Shown: positions 23,559-33,272 of the stretch, in pieces
Layout of the letters: each line of letters starts with the position of its first letter
How positions within the stretch are numbered: the first letter of the stretch is position 1
Assembly: GCF_024362765.1 (NCBI RefSeq)
Contig: NZ_CP093302.1
Span: forward strand, 492,001 to 556,000
Direction: 5' to 3'
Length of the DNA stretch: 64,000 bases
Source: Alkalihalobacillus sp. LMS6
GTDB taxonomy: Bacteria > Bacillota > Bacilli > Bacillales > Bacillaceae_D
Position numbers and translations under genes: made by a program
The notes under the pieces: generated by a model
What the model was told of the DNA's origin: nothing
Seen by the model: the letters and a program-made list of their open reading frames with translations, nothing else
Database searches by the model: none

Positions 23559-24614
23559 ATGTTATTCGAGCATGTGAAAAATAGGAATTATCTAGCTTTC
23601 CAAGCGCAATATTCAAAACAGTTTTATAGTAATGTTATTACGTTTCAAGCAAAAGCCAAAGATATATTAAACTTCTTAAATATTGACAGAGAAGTTCAAA
23701 GGGATCTTGATCCGAGCAAGATAACATCATTAACTAAGTATATTAGACATGGGTTAAGTGGTAACGATATCTATTTTTCACCACTTATTTTTTCTGCAAG
23801 AGGTAACGGTAAATTTGAGTGTGAAGAATTTAAGCTCACATTAAACGAGAAGCTAACTATTTTAGATGGTCAACATAGAATCCAAGCTTTCAAAGTGCTA
23901 AGAGAGAGACTAGAGGGGCAGGATGAATTTTTTGAAGAATATAACAAATTGATAGAGTTTCCTCTAACCGTCCAAATTTATGAAAACTTAAATATAACGC
24001 AGGAAAGACAATTATTTAGTGATATCAATAGTAATAGTTCACCGATTAGTAAAACCCTTATGCTTGCTTATGGTGAAGGAGGGTTATATGGCAGTTTAGT
24101 AAGGGAAGTGATAGAAAGACATCCAGCAATACCATACGATAGTTTTGAAGTTCGTGCAAGGTCAACTACAAAGAAACTCATGACATTAGGGACGCTAAAG
24201 ATGATTTCAACGACTTTAAATGACGGAAGAATTAATGAGAGTGATGGTGCTTTTAAAATAAATAAGGTTAATTACGAGAATTATAAATGTCGTGTTGAAA
24301 AATATCTAACGCTTTTAATTAAGTACGCACCTGAAGGGAAATTAAATAGAGAAAGATTTGTAATTTTAAATCCTGCCGTACTTTCTGGAATCGCTCTATT
24401 CATAAATCAGAACATGTATAAAGAAGATATGGAAATACTATTTAGGAAGACAGTAGGAATTATTGATTGGACCCATTCTAATAAGAATTTAATTGGTTTA
24501 GCAAATAAGCGTAGTAATATCAAAGGAACATTGACTTTCAATTCAAACAAAAGAACTATTAAAGAAGTAACTGATTTTTTGACTGATATCTACAAAAAAG
24601 GTGTGAGAATATGA
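23559..24614 (+). CDS. DGQHR domain protein (DndB-like), gene 1
   Basis: A 351-aa protein from ATG 23559 (TAGGGG upstream). The name-giving DGQHR lies at residues 103-107 (LTILDGQHRIQAFKVL), with ITQERQLFSDINSNSSPISKT about 45 residues later, as in DndB-type relatives of the ParB/Srx fold. DndB regulates DNA phosphorothioation; related DGQHR proteins occur in other DNA-modification systems. No dndC/D/E genes are present here. It overlaps the next DGQHR gene by four bases and precedes a type I RM system. AT-rich compared with flanking genes, suggesting transfer. Confidence 0.85.
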   Translation: MLFEHVKNRNYLAFQAQYSKQFYSNVITFQAKAKDILNFLNIDREVQRDLDPSKITSLTKYIRHGLSGNDIYFSPLIFSARGNGKFECEEFKLTLNEKLTILDGQHRIQAFKVLRERLEGQDEFFEEYNKLIEFPLTVQIYENLNITQERQLFSDINSNSSPISKTLMLAYGEGGLYGSLVREVIERHPAIPYDSFEVRARSTTKKLMTLGTLKMISTTLNDGRINESDGAFKINKVNYENYKCRVEKYLTLLIKYAPEGKLNRERFVILNPAVLSGIALFINQNMYKEDMEILFRKTVGIIDWTHSNKNLIGLANKRSNIKGTLTFNSNKRTIKEVTDFLTDIYKKGVRI

Positions 24615-25666
24615 GTATTTATTTAAAAGGGTCTATACTTCCAATGGCTAACGAAAATGCGGGGATTATGTCTACACAAATTCCTATTGATATAGCTTTA
24701 AAATTCTCAACTTTAGATAAGACTGTAAATAGAGATCTATCTTATAATAGGTTTCCGAATATTGTTAAATATATAAAGCAGGGAAGCGAAGAACTTGGAA
24801 TTTATTTTCCTGCGTTTGTTTTTTCATTTAGAGGAGACCTAAATCAAGTAGATGTTGGTATGCAAAAACTGCGCTTAGAAAATGAGAATGATTTAGTGAT
24901 AATTGATGGTCAGCATAGATTAAAAGCTCTAGATCAGTTTTATCTAGGAGAGTTAAATAATATTAATTTGAACAATTCTAACTTCGAGAGTAGTATAACT
25001 GCACAAATTTATATTGGATTAACAATAGAACAAGAACGCAATTTGTTCATAGATATTAATTCAAAGTCAAAAAAAGTAACAAATTCACTAATTACTAAAT
25101 ATGACTCTAGGGACATAATGAACATTTTGACTACTGATCTTTACAAAATATCTTCACATGTTAGGTCACTGGGAATCCAATTTGATAAATCTAGAGTGTA
25201 TAGACCGAGAGATACGGAGTTTACAACAAGTGTTAAATTTAAAATATTCTTATCAATAATATTATTTGGTAAAAATTCGCTTAATTCGGCGGATCTTCAT
25301 TTAATAAGAAACAATTATGATGAAACCTTGAACTTACTTGCTAAGTTTTTTGACGTGTTTGTGCATGCAATCCCTGTGGTGCCGGGTGATATTAGTAAGT
25401 TTTCACTCGGTGATGATTCAATGCAGAAAGCTTTAGCTAATTACCTGTTTAAGACAATCACTATTGACGGTAATTTTTTAATGTGGGTTGGTAATTGGGA
25501 GGATGAAGTAAAAGCAATATCTGATTTTAATTGGTCTATAAATAATCCTGTATTAAAATCCCTGTATACAGATAATTATGTCGGTAGCAATAAACAACAT
25601 TTTTATTCTTTAAACAACTCCTTAATAGGCGAATTAGAGTCAATCATAACAAATAAATTGGAGTGA
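24611..25666 (+). CDS. DGQHR domain protein (DndB-like), gene 2
   Basis: A 351-aa protein starting in an ATGA overlap with gene 1, so translation is coupled. DGQHR is at residues 99-103 (LVIIDGQHRLKALDQF), followed by LTIEQERNLFIDINSKSKKVT. The two proteins share layout but differ widely in sequence, so they probably form a heteromeric pair rather than a recent duplication. Partner genes are not the usual dnd cluster; the type I restriction genes follow after a terminator. Function inferred only as DNA-modification- or defence-linked. Confidence 0.85.
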   Translation: MSIYLKGSILPMANENAGIMSTQIPIDIALKFSTLDKTVNRDLSYNRFPNIVKYIKQGSEELGIYFPAFVFSFRGDLNQVDVGMQKLRLENENDLVIIDGQHRLKALDQFYLGELNNINLNNSNFESSITAQIYIGLTIEQERNLFIDINSKSKKVTNSLITKYDSRDIMNILTTDLYKISSHVRSLGIQFDKSRVYRPRDTEFTTSVKFKIFLSIILFGKNSLNSADLHLIRNNYDETLNLLAKFFDVFVHAIPVVPGDISKFSLGDDSMQKALANYLFKTITIDGNFLMWVGNWEDEVKAISDFNWSINNPVLKSLYTDNYVGSNKQHFYSLNNSLIGELESIITNKLE

Positions 25667-25754
25667 TTTTTATTCTTGTCTCTATTTAAATTTTGTTAAA
25701 GCCAAAAAATTTTAGCCTTGATTTTGTAGCAAATTATCGTAATGATTTTTATTG

Positions 25755-25783
25755 GCCAATTTCATTAAAATTGGCTGCTTTTT
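25755..25783 (+). terminator. Terminator of the DGQHR pair
   Basis: GCCAATTT pairs with AAATTGGC around five bases, followed by TGCTTTTT. The rest of the gap to 25947 is AT-rich without a further ORF and should hold the hsdR promoter. Confidence 0.75.
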
Positions 25784-25947
25784 ATTACATCGTGGATTTT
25801 TAGCGTGTATAGTTGAATGTTTGATTAGAAGTAATTGTTAATCCGGGCAATGTTATATTAGACTTAGTTATAAAGAATTATTATTATTAACTATCTATTG
25901 AAGGGGTGAACTTCAAGAGTAGTAAATTTTAAGATAGAGGTGACTTC

Positions 25948-28900
25948 ATGACCAGCAATTTTTCTTTCTTAAAAGGGAAGTGGAAAGTTCTTTCAAACTT
26001 AGGAGAAACAGCGGAGAAAAATGTTTTTCAAGACCCACATACGACAATTATGAAGCTTCGTTTGTTCGCGGAGACATTGGCTCAGTTTGTTTTAGCATCT
26101 GAAAACATTAAGGAAGTTAAGGGCACAAATCAAGTAGATCGCATCAACGCTATGAAGAGAGAAGGTCTGCTTGAACCTGAACTTGTTGACTTATTACATA
26201 CATTGCGAACAAAAGGAAATTTCGCTATGCACAAGGCTGGTTATGGAGAAACAGATGAAGCTATTACGCTACTGAATCTTGCTTATCGACTCGCTGTTTG
26301 GTTTATGGAGGTATATGGCGATGATTGGAGTTTTGAGGCACCTGAGTTTAAAAAGCCTCAAAAAGAGATGGTCGTTGATTTAGAACAGCTGCAACTTGAA
26401 CATGAAGTAGAAATTAAAAAATTAGAAGCGCAACTTGAACAATCACGCCTTAAGGCGGAAGTGGAAGAAGAAGAGGTTAAAGCGGAACGGAAACGAAAAA
26501 CCAAAAGGTTTGCAAAGCGTCAGCATCTATCGGAAGAAGAAACACGGTCTATTATTGATAGTAAATTACGTGAAGTTGGTTGGGAAGCCGACACACAATT
26601 CTTCAATTACCAGAAAAAGGGTACACTGCCGCAGAAGAATAAGAACATGGCCATAGCAGAGTGGCGAGTTAACAGCGGTTGGGTAGACTATGCGTTATTT
26701 ATTGGCTTGCAGCTTGTTGGCATTATTGAGGCAAAAGCAATTCGGAAAACGGTACCAAGTGCATTGGAAAGTCAAACCAAGGTATATGCAAAACAGGTCA
26801 TTCAAATAGGTGAAGAGGTTATTACAACTACTACTGGTGAATATCAGGTACCTTTCTTGTATGCAACAAACGGAAGACGCTACTTAAAACAGTTAAAAGA
26901 AGAATCTGGCATTTGGTTTTGGGATTCGAGAAAACCAACGGTACATGCAAGGCCTTTAGAGGGATGGCATTCCTCAGCTGATTTAAAGCTCTTCTTAAGT
27001 CAGGATGATCAGGAAGCGAATCGAAAACTGGAAGAAGAGGATCTAACAAAATTTGGATTAAGGCCTTATCAACAACAAGCTGTTTTAGCTGTGGAAAAAG
27101 CTTTAATAGAAGGACAGAGAAACATGCTTGTGGCAATGGCGACAGGTACAGGAAAAACAAGGACGGCAATCGCTTTAATGTACCGTTTAATAAAGTCGAA
27201 GAAAGTAAGACGAGTCTTATTTTTAGTTGACCGAAGCTCGCTCGGCAAGCAAACGGAAGATTCTTTAAAAGATACAAAATTTGAAGAATTAGCGTTCTCA
27301 GATATTTATGATGTAAAGACATTAGAAGACATGACGCCAGAAGAAGCGACTAAAGTGCAAATAACGACGGTACAGGGAATGGTTAGACGTCTATTCTATA
27401 ATGCAAATCCAGAAGAAGTACCATCTGTTGGTCAATATGATTTTATTATTGTGGATGAAGCCCATCGGGGATATACAAGCGATAAAGAAATGTCAGAAGA
27501 TGAATTAGCGTTCCGTGACCAAGATGATTATATTAGCCAGTACCGGCGTGTAATTGATTATTTTGATGCGGCTGTGCTTGGACTTACCGCAACGCCAGCA
27601 CTACACACAACAGATATTTTTGGTATGCCCATATTTAAATACTCGTATAGCGAAGCGGTGTTAGATGGTTTTTTAGTCGACCACGAACCTCCTTACTTAT
27701 TTAAGACAAAGTTGTCCGAAGATGGAATTCAGTTTGAAAAAGATGAAGATGTCGAAGTATTTGATGTAGGTGCAGGGGAAGTGGTTCTAGAAAAAATGGA
27801 GGATACGGTCCATTTTGAAATTGAACAATTTAATCGTCGTGTGATTACAGAATCGTTTAATCGAGCAATCTTGACAGAGCTTGTGCAATATATTGATCCT
27901 TCAAGCAAAGAAAAAACGCTCATTTTTGCTGCAACGAATCAACATGCGGATCTAATTGTGCGTTTATTGAAAGAAGCCTATCAGGAGCTTGGTGATGTGA
28001 TTGAAGACGATGCTATTATGAAGATCACGGGCTCCATATACAAGCCTTTAGATGCGATTAAGCGATTTAAAAATGAACGCTTGCCGAATGTAGTTGTTAC
28101 CGTTGATTTGTTAACAACAGGTATTGATGTACCTGCTATAACCAACCTTGTTTTTTTACGACGGATTCAGTCTCGAATACTGTACGATCAAATGCTAGGT
28201 CGAGCAACAAGGTTAAATTCTGAAATAGGGAAAACTCATTTTAATATATATGATGCAGTAGGCATTTACAGTAAGCTTCAAAGTTACACAGAAATGAAGC
28301 CTATTGTGAAGAAACAAACCATGACAATCCCAGAGTTAGCTGATGGTTTGGCTCAGGCAGAAACAGGACAAGAAACGAGCTTTTATCGCGAACAATTGAC
28401 TGCCAAATTACAACGGAAAAAGCAACGTTTAACAGAAGCAGGGAAGCAACAGTTTGAGCAGTTAGCTGGTGGACAAACTGTTGATGAATGGGTTAATGAT
28501 GTAAAAGGTTATCAACCTGTTGATGCAATACAACACCAAATCTTATTTGAGTATATGGAAAACTATCAAACAAAGAAAAATGATTGTCGCTATATCTCAC
28601 ATGCAGAAGATGAAGTTGTTTCCATTGAAAGAGGTTATGGAGAAGGTAATGATAAGCCAGAAGACTATTTAGAAGGCTTTACGGCATTCATCCGCGAAAA
28701 CATTAATAAAATTCCTGCTTTGCAAGTCGTCGTCACGAGCCCTCGCGATTTAACAAAAAAAGATTTACGAGAATTATATGCAATTCTTGAGACGAAAAAC
28801 TTCAAACAGTCGCATTTGCAATCAGCATGGAAGCAAGCTAAGAACGAGGAAATCGCTGCTAATATTATTAGTTTTATTCGCCAAGCAGCGTTAGGCGAAG

Positions 28901-29163
28901 CACTAATCGACCATGAGACCCGTATTAAAAATGCAATGCAAAAAGTATACGCTTTACATGACTGGAAGCCGAGGCAAAAGAACTGGCTCGAACGAATTGA
29001 AAAGCAATTGATCCAATTTCCTGTTCTTGCACCTACCTCTCAAGACGCCTTTTCAGAAGAGCCTTTCGCAAGTCACGGAGGATACAAGCAAATGAAAAAA
29101 GAGTTTGGCGATCATATTGATATCGTGGTGGACACAATTAATGACCACCTTTATATCAGTTGA
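25948..29163 (+). CDS. hsdR: Type I restriction enzyme, R subunit
   Basis: A 1071-aa protein after AGAGGTGAC. Residues 1-140 resemble the DUF4145 domain often found on this HsdR class, followed by a coiled coil (140-190). The nuclease domain spans about 200-330 (REVGWEADTQFF, GWVDYALFIG, IIEAKA with the D-ExK residues). The helicase follows: MATGTGKT near residue 396, DEAH near 502, GLTATP, TTGIDVPAITNLVFL and QMLGRATR. It translocates and cuts unmodified DNA in complex with HsdM and HsdS. A terminator separates it from hsdM, so hsdM/hsdS may be expressed separately. Confidence 0.95.
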   Translation: MTSNFSFLKGKWKVLSNLGETAEKNVFQDPHTTIMKLRLFAETLAQFVLASENIKEVKGTNQVDRINAMKREGLLEPELVDLLHTLRTKGNFAMHKAGYGETDEAITLLNLAYRLAVWFMEVYGDDWSFEAPEFKKPQKEMVVDLEQLQLEHEVEIKKLEAQLEQSRLKAEVEEEEVKAERKRKTKRFAKRQHLSEEETRSIIDSKLREVGWEADTQFFNYQKKGTLPQKNKNMAIAEWRVNSGWVDYALFIGLQLVGIIEAKAIRKTVPSALESQTKVYAKQVIQIGEEVITTTTGEYQVPFLYATNGRRYLKQLKEESGIWFWDSRKPTVHARPLEGWHSSADLKLFLSQDDQEANRKLEEEDLTKFGLRPYQQQAVLAVEKALIEGQRNMLVAMATGTGKTRTAIALMYRLIKSKKVRRVLFLVDRSSLGKQTEDSLKDTKFEELAFSDIYDVKTLEDMTPEEATKVQITTVQGMVRRLFYNANPEEVPSVGQYDFIIVDEAHRGYTSDKEMSEDELAFRDQDDYISQYRRVIDYFDAAVLGLTATPALHTTDIFGMPIFKYSYSEAVLDGFLVDHEPPYLFKTKLSEDGIQFEKDEDVEVFDVGAGEVVLEKMEDTVHFEIEQFNRRVITESFNRAILTELVQYIDPSSKEKTLIFAATNQHADLIVRLLKEAYQELGDVIEDDAIMKITGSIYKPLDAIKRFKNERLPNVVVTVDLLTTGIDVPAITNLVFLRRIQSRILYDQMLGRATRLNSEIGKTHFNIYDAVGIYSKLQSYTEMKPIVKKQTMTIPELADGLAQAETGQETSFYREQLTAKLQRKKQRLTEAGKQQFEQLAGGQTVDEWVNDVKGYQPVDAIQHQILFEYMENYQTKKNDCRYISHAEDEVVSIERGYGEGNDKPEDYLEGFTAFIRENINKIPALQVVVTSPRDLTKKDLRELYAILETKNFKQSHLQSAWKQAKNEEIAANIISFIRQAALGEALIDHETRIKNAMQKVYALHDWKPRQKNWLERIEKQLIQFPVLAPTSQDAFSEEPFASHGGYKQMKKEFGDHIDIVVDTINDHLYIS

Positions 29164-29178
29164 AAGTTTCAGTTTACT

Positions 29179-29202
29179 GCCTCTTTATGAGGCTCTTTTT
29201 TT
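29179..29202 (+). terminator. Terminator between hsdR and hsdM
   Basis: GCCTC/GAGGC around five bases, followed by TCTTTTTTT. It would let the methylase be made independently of the nuclease. Confidence 0.8.
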
Positions 29203-29247
29203 CGTTTATACTTTATAAAGTTAAAAATAAGGCATACGGAGGCAATA

Positions 29248-30681
29248 ATGAACAACCAAGAAATCGTACAAAAATTATGGAATTTATGTAATGTGTTACG
29301 TGATGACGGAATTACCTATCAGCAATATGTAACGGAACTAACATACTTACTCTTCTTAAAGATGATGCAAGAAAAAGGCGAAAAAACCGAAGCGGTTATT
29401 CCAGCAGACTATCGATGGAATCAACTTGTTGAAAAAGAAGGAACGGAATTAAAAGACTTCTATCAACAATTATTGTTGGATCTTGGAAAAAGTGAACATT
29501 CACGTTTACGTTTAATTTATAGTGATTCATCAACAAGTATTACGGAACCAAAAAACTTAGAGAAAATTGTTAAATCAATTGATGCGCTTGACTGGTATAG
29601 CGCGAAAGAAGAAGGTCTCGGTAATTTATATGAAGGTTTGCTCGAAAAGAATGCCAGCGAGACTAAATCAGGAGCAGGTCAATATTTCACACCGCGAGTC
29701 TTAATTGATGTGATGGTGCAGTTGGTTGATCCGAAAGTCGGCGAGCGTTGCAGTGATCCAGCAGCGGGTACATTTGGCTTTATGATTGCAGCTGACCAAT
29801 ATTTAAAAAGCAAAACCGATGACTATTTTGAGATTGAGCCACAAGAAGCAGAATTTCAAAAGAAAGAAGCGTTTAATGGGATGGAGCTTGTAAAAGGGAC
29901 ACATCGTTTAGCGTTAATGAACGCCTTGCTTCATAACATGGAAGGCCGTATGGAAAATGGCGATTCCTTATCAAGTAATGGAAAATGGATGAAAAACTAT
30001 GATGTGATTTTAACCAATCCACCATTCGGAACAAAAAAAGGCGGCGAGCGTGTTTCTCGTGATGATTTAACATTTGAAACATCAAATAAGCAATTAAATT
30101 TTGTCCAGCTTATTTATAATGCTTTAAAAGATAATGGCAAAGCTCGAGCTGCCGTCGTCTTACCAGATAACGTATTATTTGAAAGTGGTGTTGGAGCGCA
30201 AATCCGTCGTGACTTAATGGATAAGTGTAAACTTCATACGATTTTACGCTTACCAACGGGAATCTTCTATGCGCAAGGCGTTAAAACAAACGTCTTATTT
30301 TTCAACCGTGAACAAACAGATAAAAACAGCACAAAAGATGTCTGGGTCTACGACTTACGTACAAACATGCCTTCGTTCGGAAAACGTAACCAGTTAACGA
30401 TGGCTCACTTTGAAGAATTTATGAAGGCATACGTAGCCGAAAACCGTCAAGACATTCAAGACGAACGCTGGAATAACTTCAGCCGCGAGGACATCGCCAA
30501 AAAGAACGACAGCCTAGACATCGGCTTAATTGCCGACGAATCCTTATCTTCCTACGACAACTTACCAGACCCAATCGAATCCGCCGAAGAAGCGATTGCC
30601 AAACTGCAACAAGCAATGGAGTTACTTGGAGAAGTAGTGGAAGAATTACGCGAATCAGAAGAAGTTAAGGTGAAGAACTAA
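29248..30681 (+). CDS. hsdM: Type I restriction-modification, M subunit
   Basis: A 477-aa N6-adenine methylase. An N-terminal helical HsdM domain (LWNLCNVLRDDGITYQQYV) is followed by the SAM-binding motif (CSDPAAGTFGFMIAA, near residue 170), the QYFTPRVLIDVMV block and the catalytic NPPFG near residue 257. It methylates the target site with HsdS and SAM, protecting host DNA. ATG 29248 follows ACGGAGG. Its stop overlaps the hsdS start (TAATG). Confidence 0.96.
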   Translation: MNNQEIVQKLWNLCNVLRDDGITYQQYVTELTYLLFLKMMQEKGEKTEAVIPADYRWNQLVEKEGTELKDFYQQLLLDLGKSEHSRLRLIYSDSSTSITEPKNLEKIVKSIDALDWYSAKEEGLGNLYEGLLEKNASETKSGAGQYFTPRVLIDVMVQLVDPKVGERCSDPAAGTFGFMIAADQYLKSKTDDYFEIEPQEAEFQKKEAFNGMELVKGTHRLALMNALLHNMEGRMENGDSLSSNGKWMKNYDVILTNPPFGTKKGGERVSRDDLTFETSNKQLNFVQLIYNALKDNGKARAAVVLPDNVLFESGVGAQIRRDLMDKCKLHTILRLPTGIFYAQGVKTNVLFFNREQTDKNSTKDVWVYDLRTNMPSFGKRNQLTMAHFEEFMKAYVAENRQDIQDERWNNFSREDIAKKNDSLDIGLIADESLSSYDNLPDPIESAEEAIAKLQQAMELLGEVVEELRESEEVKVKN

Positions 30682-32084
30682 TGGCAAAGAAGAAACAAAC
30701 GATGGAAGAGTTGTTGGCAGAGGCGGTAGTGCCAGAGGAAGAGCAGCCTTATGAAGTGCCGGAGAATTGGGTGTGGGTAAAGATGGGAAAGGCGCTGAAA
30801 ATTAATCCTAAAAAACCTAAATTGGAATTACCTGACGAAGAATTAAGTAGTTTCTTACCAATGGGGCAAGTAGATCCAAATTTAGGTATTGTTAAAGAGC
30901 TAGAACTAAAGCCTTTTTTAAAAGTGAAGAAGGGATACACGTATTTTGAAGAAAACGATGTTTTATTTGCTAAGATAACACCTTGTATGGAAAATGGTAA
31001 TACAGTTATTGCAAGGAATTTGAAGCATAAATTTGGTTTTGGTTCTACTGAATTTTATGTTGTTAGAACTTCAGGGCATTTAGATGAAAAATACGTTTAT
31101 TACACCTTCAGGTCAGAAGTATTTCGAAAAAAAGCTAAGGCATACATGACAGGCGCAGTAGGACAACAGAGGGTTCCTAAGACTTATTTAGAGAATTCTT
31201 CTTTCCCACTCCCACCCCTCAACGAGCAAAAACGAATTGCTGATAAGGTCGAGCGGCTTTTAAATAAAATTGACGAAGCGAAGCAGTTGATTGACGAAGC
31301 GAAGGAATCATTTGAACTGCGAAGAGCGGCGATTTTAGATAAGGCGTTTCGAGGGGAGTTGACGAGGGAGTGGCGAGAGCAAAATACTTCTCAACAAATG
31401 CCATCCAAAAATACGGGACCTTATGAATTGCCTAATGGATGGAACTGGGTAAAACTAGACGATTTAGGGAAATTAGAAAGAGGAAAGTCAAAGCATAGAC
31501 CTAGAAATGACCCAAAATTATTTGGAGGGGATTATCCGTTTATTCAAACGGGAGATATTGCGAAGTCTGATGACTATGTCAGAAGATATTCACAAACATT
31601 GAGCGAATTTGGATATGAGCAGAGTAGATTATTTTCTAAAGGTACGGTATGTATAACTATTGCTGCAAATATTGCTGACACTGCAATTTTAGATTTTCCA
31701 TGCTGCTTCCCAGACAGTGTAGTAGGATTTACCCCCAATGAACATATTGTTAGTTCTGAGTATATCCATTTTTTTATTAATACAGTTAAGAACGAATTAG
31801 AGCATTACGCTCCCGCAACTGCTCAAAAAAATATTAATTTAAAGATCTTAAAGGAAATATTAGTTCCTGTTCCAATTAAAGAGGAACAAGATTGTTTAAT
31901 GTTAAGAATTGATAAGCTATTAAATAAAGAACGAGGAGCTAAAAGTGTCTTAAGTCGACAAATTAATATAGAAACTGTTAAACAATCCATCCTCTCTAAA
32001 GCTTTCAAAGGTGAACTCGGAACCAACGACCCATTAGAAGAAAATGCGATTGAATTACTTAAAGAAGTATTAGAAACCAAGTAA
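30681..32084 (+). CDS. hsdS: Type I restriction-modification, specificity subunit
   Basis: A 467-aa protein with the standard two target-recognition domains: TRD1 at about residues 20-180 (VPENWVWVKMGKAL) and TRD2 at about 240-415 (LPNGWNWVKLDDLG). Conserved helical spacers follow each (RIADKVERLLNKIDEAKQLI and the C-terminal helix), setting the distance between half-sites. Each TRD reads one half of a split sequence. No second or inverted hsdS copy is nearby, so there is no sign of phase variation by inversion. Confidence 0.95.
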   Translation: MAKKKQTMEELLAEAVVPEEEQPYEVPENWVWVKMGKALKINPKKPKLELPDEELSSFLPMGQVDPNLGIVKELELKPFLKVKKGYTYFEENDVLFAKITPCMENGNTVIARNLKHKFGFGSTEFYVVRTSGHLDEKYVYYTFRSEVFRKKAKAYMTGAVGQQRVPKTYLENSSFPLPPLNEQKRIADKVERLLNKIDEAKQLIDEAKESFELRRAAILDKAFRGELTREWREQNTSQQMPSKNTGPYELPNGWNWVKLDDLGKLERGKSKHRPRNDPKLFGGDYPFIQTGDIAKSDDYVRRYSQTLSEFGYEQSRLFSKGTVCITIAANIADTAILDFPCCFPDSVVGFTPNEHIVSSEYIHFFINTVKNELEHYAPATAQKNINLKILKEILVPVPIKEEQDCLMLRIDKLLNKERGAKSVLSRQINIETVKQSILSKAFKGELGTNDPLEENAIELLKEVLETK

Positions 32085-32096
32085 ATGATTGGCTTC

Positions 32097-32225
32097 TCAC
32101 TTAAACCTCAATATCTCATTCATATCATCAATCGCCAAATCATCAGCAATTTTTTCAATATGTTCTAACTGAATCCGTTCGCGCTCCTCATTAGCCATAT
32201 CACACAGGGTAGCGCGGCGGATTTT
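32097..32225 (-). pseudogene. C-terminal gene remnant next to hsdS
   Basis: An open minus-strand frame reading IRRATLCDMANEERERIQLE and ending at TGA 32097. It has no ribosome site and an upstream in-frame stop at 32226, so it looks like the tail of a longer, truncated gene, perhaps a regulator. Parent family uncertain. It marks a junction at the right edge of the restriction genes. Confidence 0.35.
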
Positions 32226-32323
32226 TTAGTGTGTAGTTTTTTTATTGTGTACTCTTATGCGTACAACTTTCATGACTGATTGCTTTTATAATAGTGTAAA
32301 GGTCTTTTTTTTGAGGTGATTCG

Positions 32324-32995
32324 ATGTTCCCGCGACAACAGTTTGTATTTAAAATAATTAATGAAGTGATTAGTACCATTTCAAAAACAAGTAAAGCAAA
32401 CGCCACGACAATCCAATCCAAAGTTTATACCATAATCCAACGAAGTGTGACAGACACTTATCCATCTGACATCCTCTGTTTTCCACACCAAGAAGTTGCT
32501 ATAAATGCTAGCCATTTAACCTGGTTGATTTCCCTTAATGCTTATCATTATGACTCAAAATCGTCTTTTGTTTTATCCATCTTAATCATGAAAGATAGAA
32601 TGCCAATACATGGCTGGGTCTATGATAATCTATCAAACAATCTTTTTCATACTGAAAAAGGGAGAGGTACTTACTTAAATGGTAAAAGAATATTTCGGGA
32701 TGAAATAATGAGTTTAAAAGAGGCGGAAATTCGTATTCAATCATCCTTCCTACGAAAGGAGCAGCCTAAAAATCCTATCTATCAACGAGTAAGGCAAACA
32801 GAACTGCCAACAGCCCTTGAGATTTGTGCGGTTGCTGAAGGAAATGCTGATATATTCTTATCAATAAATCAAACACCTTATGAATTTGCTGCTGCAAGTT
32901 TAATTGCAAAAGAAGCTGGGGTAGAGGTAATGACGTTAGAAGGAGAAGAACTGAGTTGGGATAAAAGCTCGAGCGTCTGGTGTGGAATGGTTTGA
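32324..32995 (+). CDS. Inositol monophosphatase-like protein lacking catalytic residues
   Basis: A 223-aa protein after TTGAGGTGATTCG. The fold is recognisable: GWVYDNLSNNLFHTEKGRGT followed by YLNGKRI matches the middle of IMPase/CysQ proteins, and PYEFAAASLIAKEAGVEV matches the second signature. The first signature, normally DPIDGT, is replaced in WLISLNAYHYD, and the second Trp-Asp is Tyr-Glu. The metal-binding aspartates are thus missing and phosphatase activity is unlikely. A regulatory or ligand-binding role is possible. It sits in the defence island between hsdS and a toxin pair. Confidence 0.7.
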   Translation: MFPRQQFVFKIINEVISTISKTSKANATTIQSKVYTIIQRSVTDTYPSDILCFPHQEVAINASHLTWLISLNAYHYDSKSSFVLSILIMKDRMPIHGWVYDNLSNNLFHTEKGRGTYLNGKRIFRDEIMSLKEAEIRIQSSFLRKEQPKNPIYQRVRQTELPTALEICAVAEGNADIFLSINQTPYEFAAASLIAKEAGVEVMTLEGEELSWDKSSSVWCGMV

Positions 32996-33021
32996 TTCTG
33001 GGTTGCTAACCTTTAGTAAGG

Positions 33022-33048
33022 TATATGGCAATTGAAATTGGCATATCA
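33022..33048 (+). terminator. Weak terminator after the IMPase-like gene
   Basis: ATATGGCAATT faces AATTGGCATAT with one mismatch, followed by CAATATTTT. Confidence 0.45.
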
Positions 33049-33145
33049 ATATTTTAAGAGGGAGAGAATTAAGTTGATTGAAAGGACTAGCCTATCAATT
33101 AGAGTAGTTTAAAATAATGTTTATTGTAATGAAGAACAATTTTAC

Positions 33146-33175
33146 ATGTATAAAATACCATGGTATTTTATACAT
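33146..33175. repeat. Perfect 30-bp palindrome
   Basis: ATGTATAAAATACCA at 33146-33160 is followed directly by its exact reverse complement to 33175. It lies 98 bases before the small-protein/zeta-toxin pair and could be an autoregulatory operator or a recombination/replication site. It has no T run, so it is not a typical terminator. Confidence 0.8.
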
Positions 33176-33272
33176 ACAACACTGTGTTAGTAACGATAAT
33201 ATTATATCTTTTCAGTTTTCTTGATTTTTATAAATCTATCGCACCTTTTACAGGTGAGTGGAGGTAATATAA

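Noticed and set aside
23559-25666. Complete Dnd phosphorothioation system
   Set aside because: Only DndB-like DGQHR proteins are present; no cysteine desulfurase, DndC-type sulfurtransferase or DndD/E lies next to them.
26831-27322. 163-codon minus-strand ORF inside hsdR
   Set aside because: Shadow of the helicase-coding sequence, which has all expected motifs on the plus strand.
33146-33175. Palindrome as rho-independent terminator of the IMPase-like gene
   Set aside because: No T run on either side and it lies 150 bases past the gene; a weak terminator nearer the gene exists at 33022-33048.
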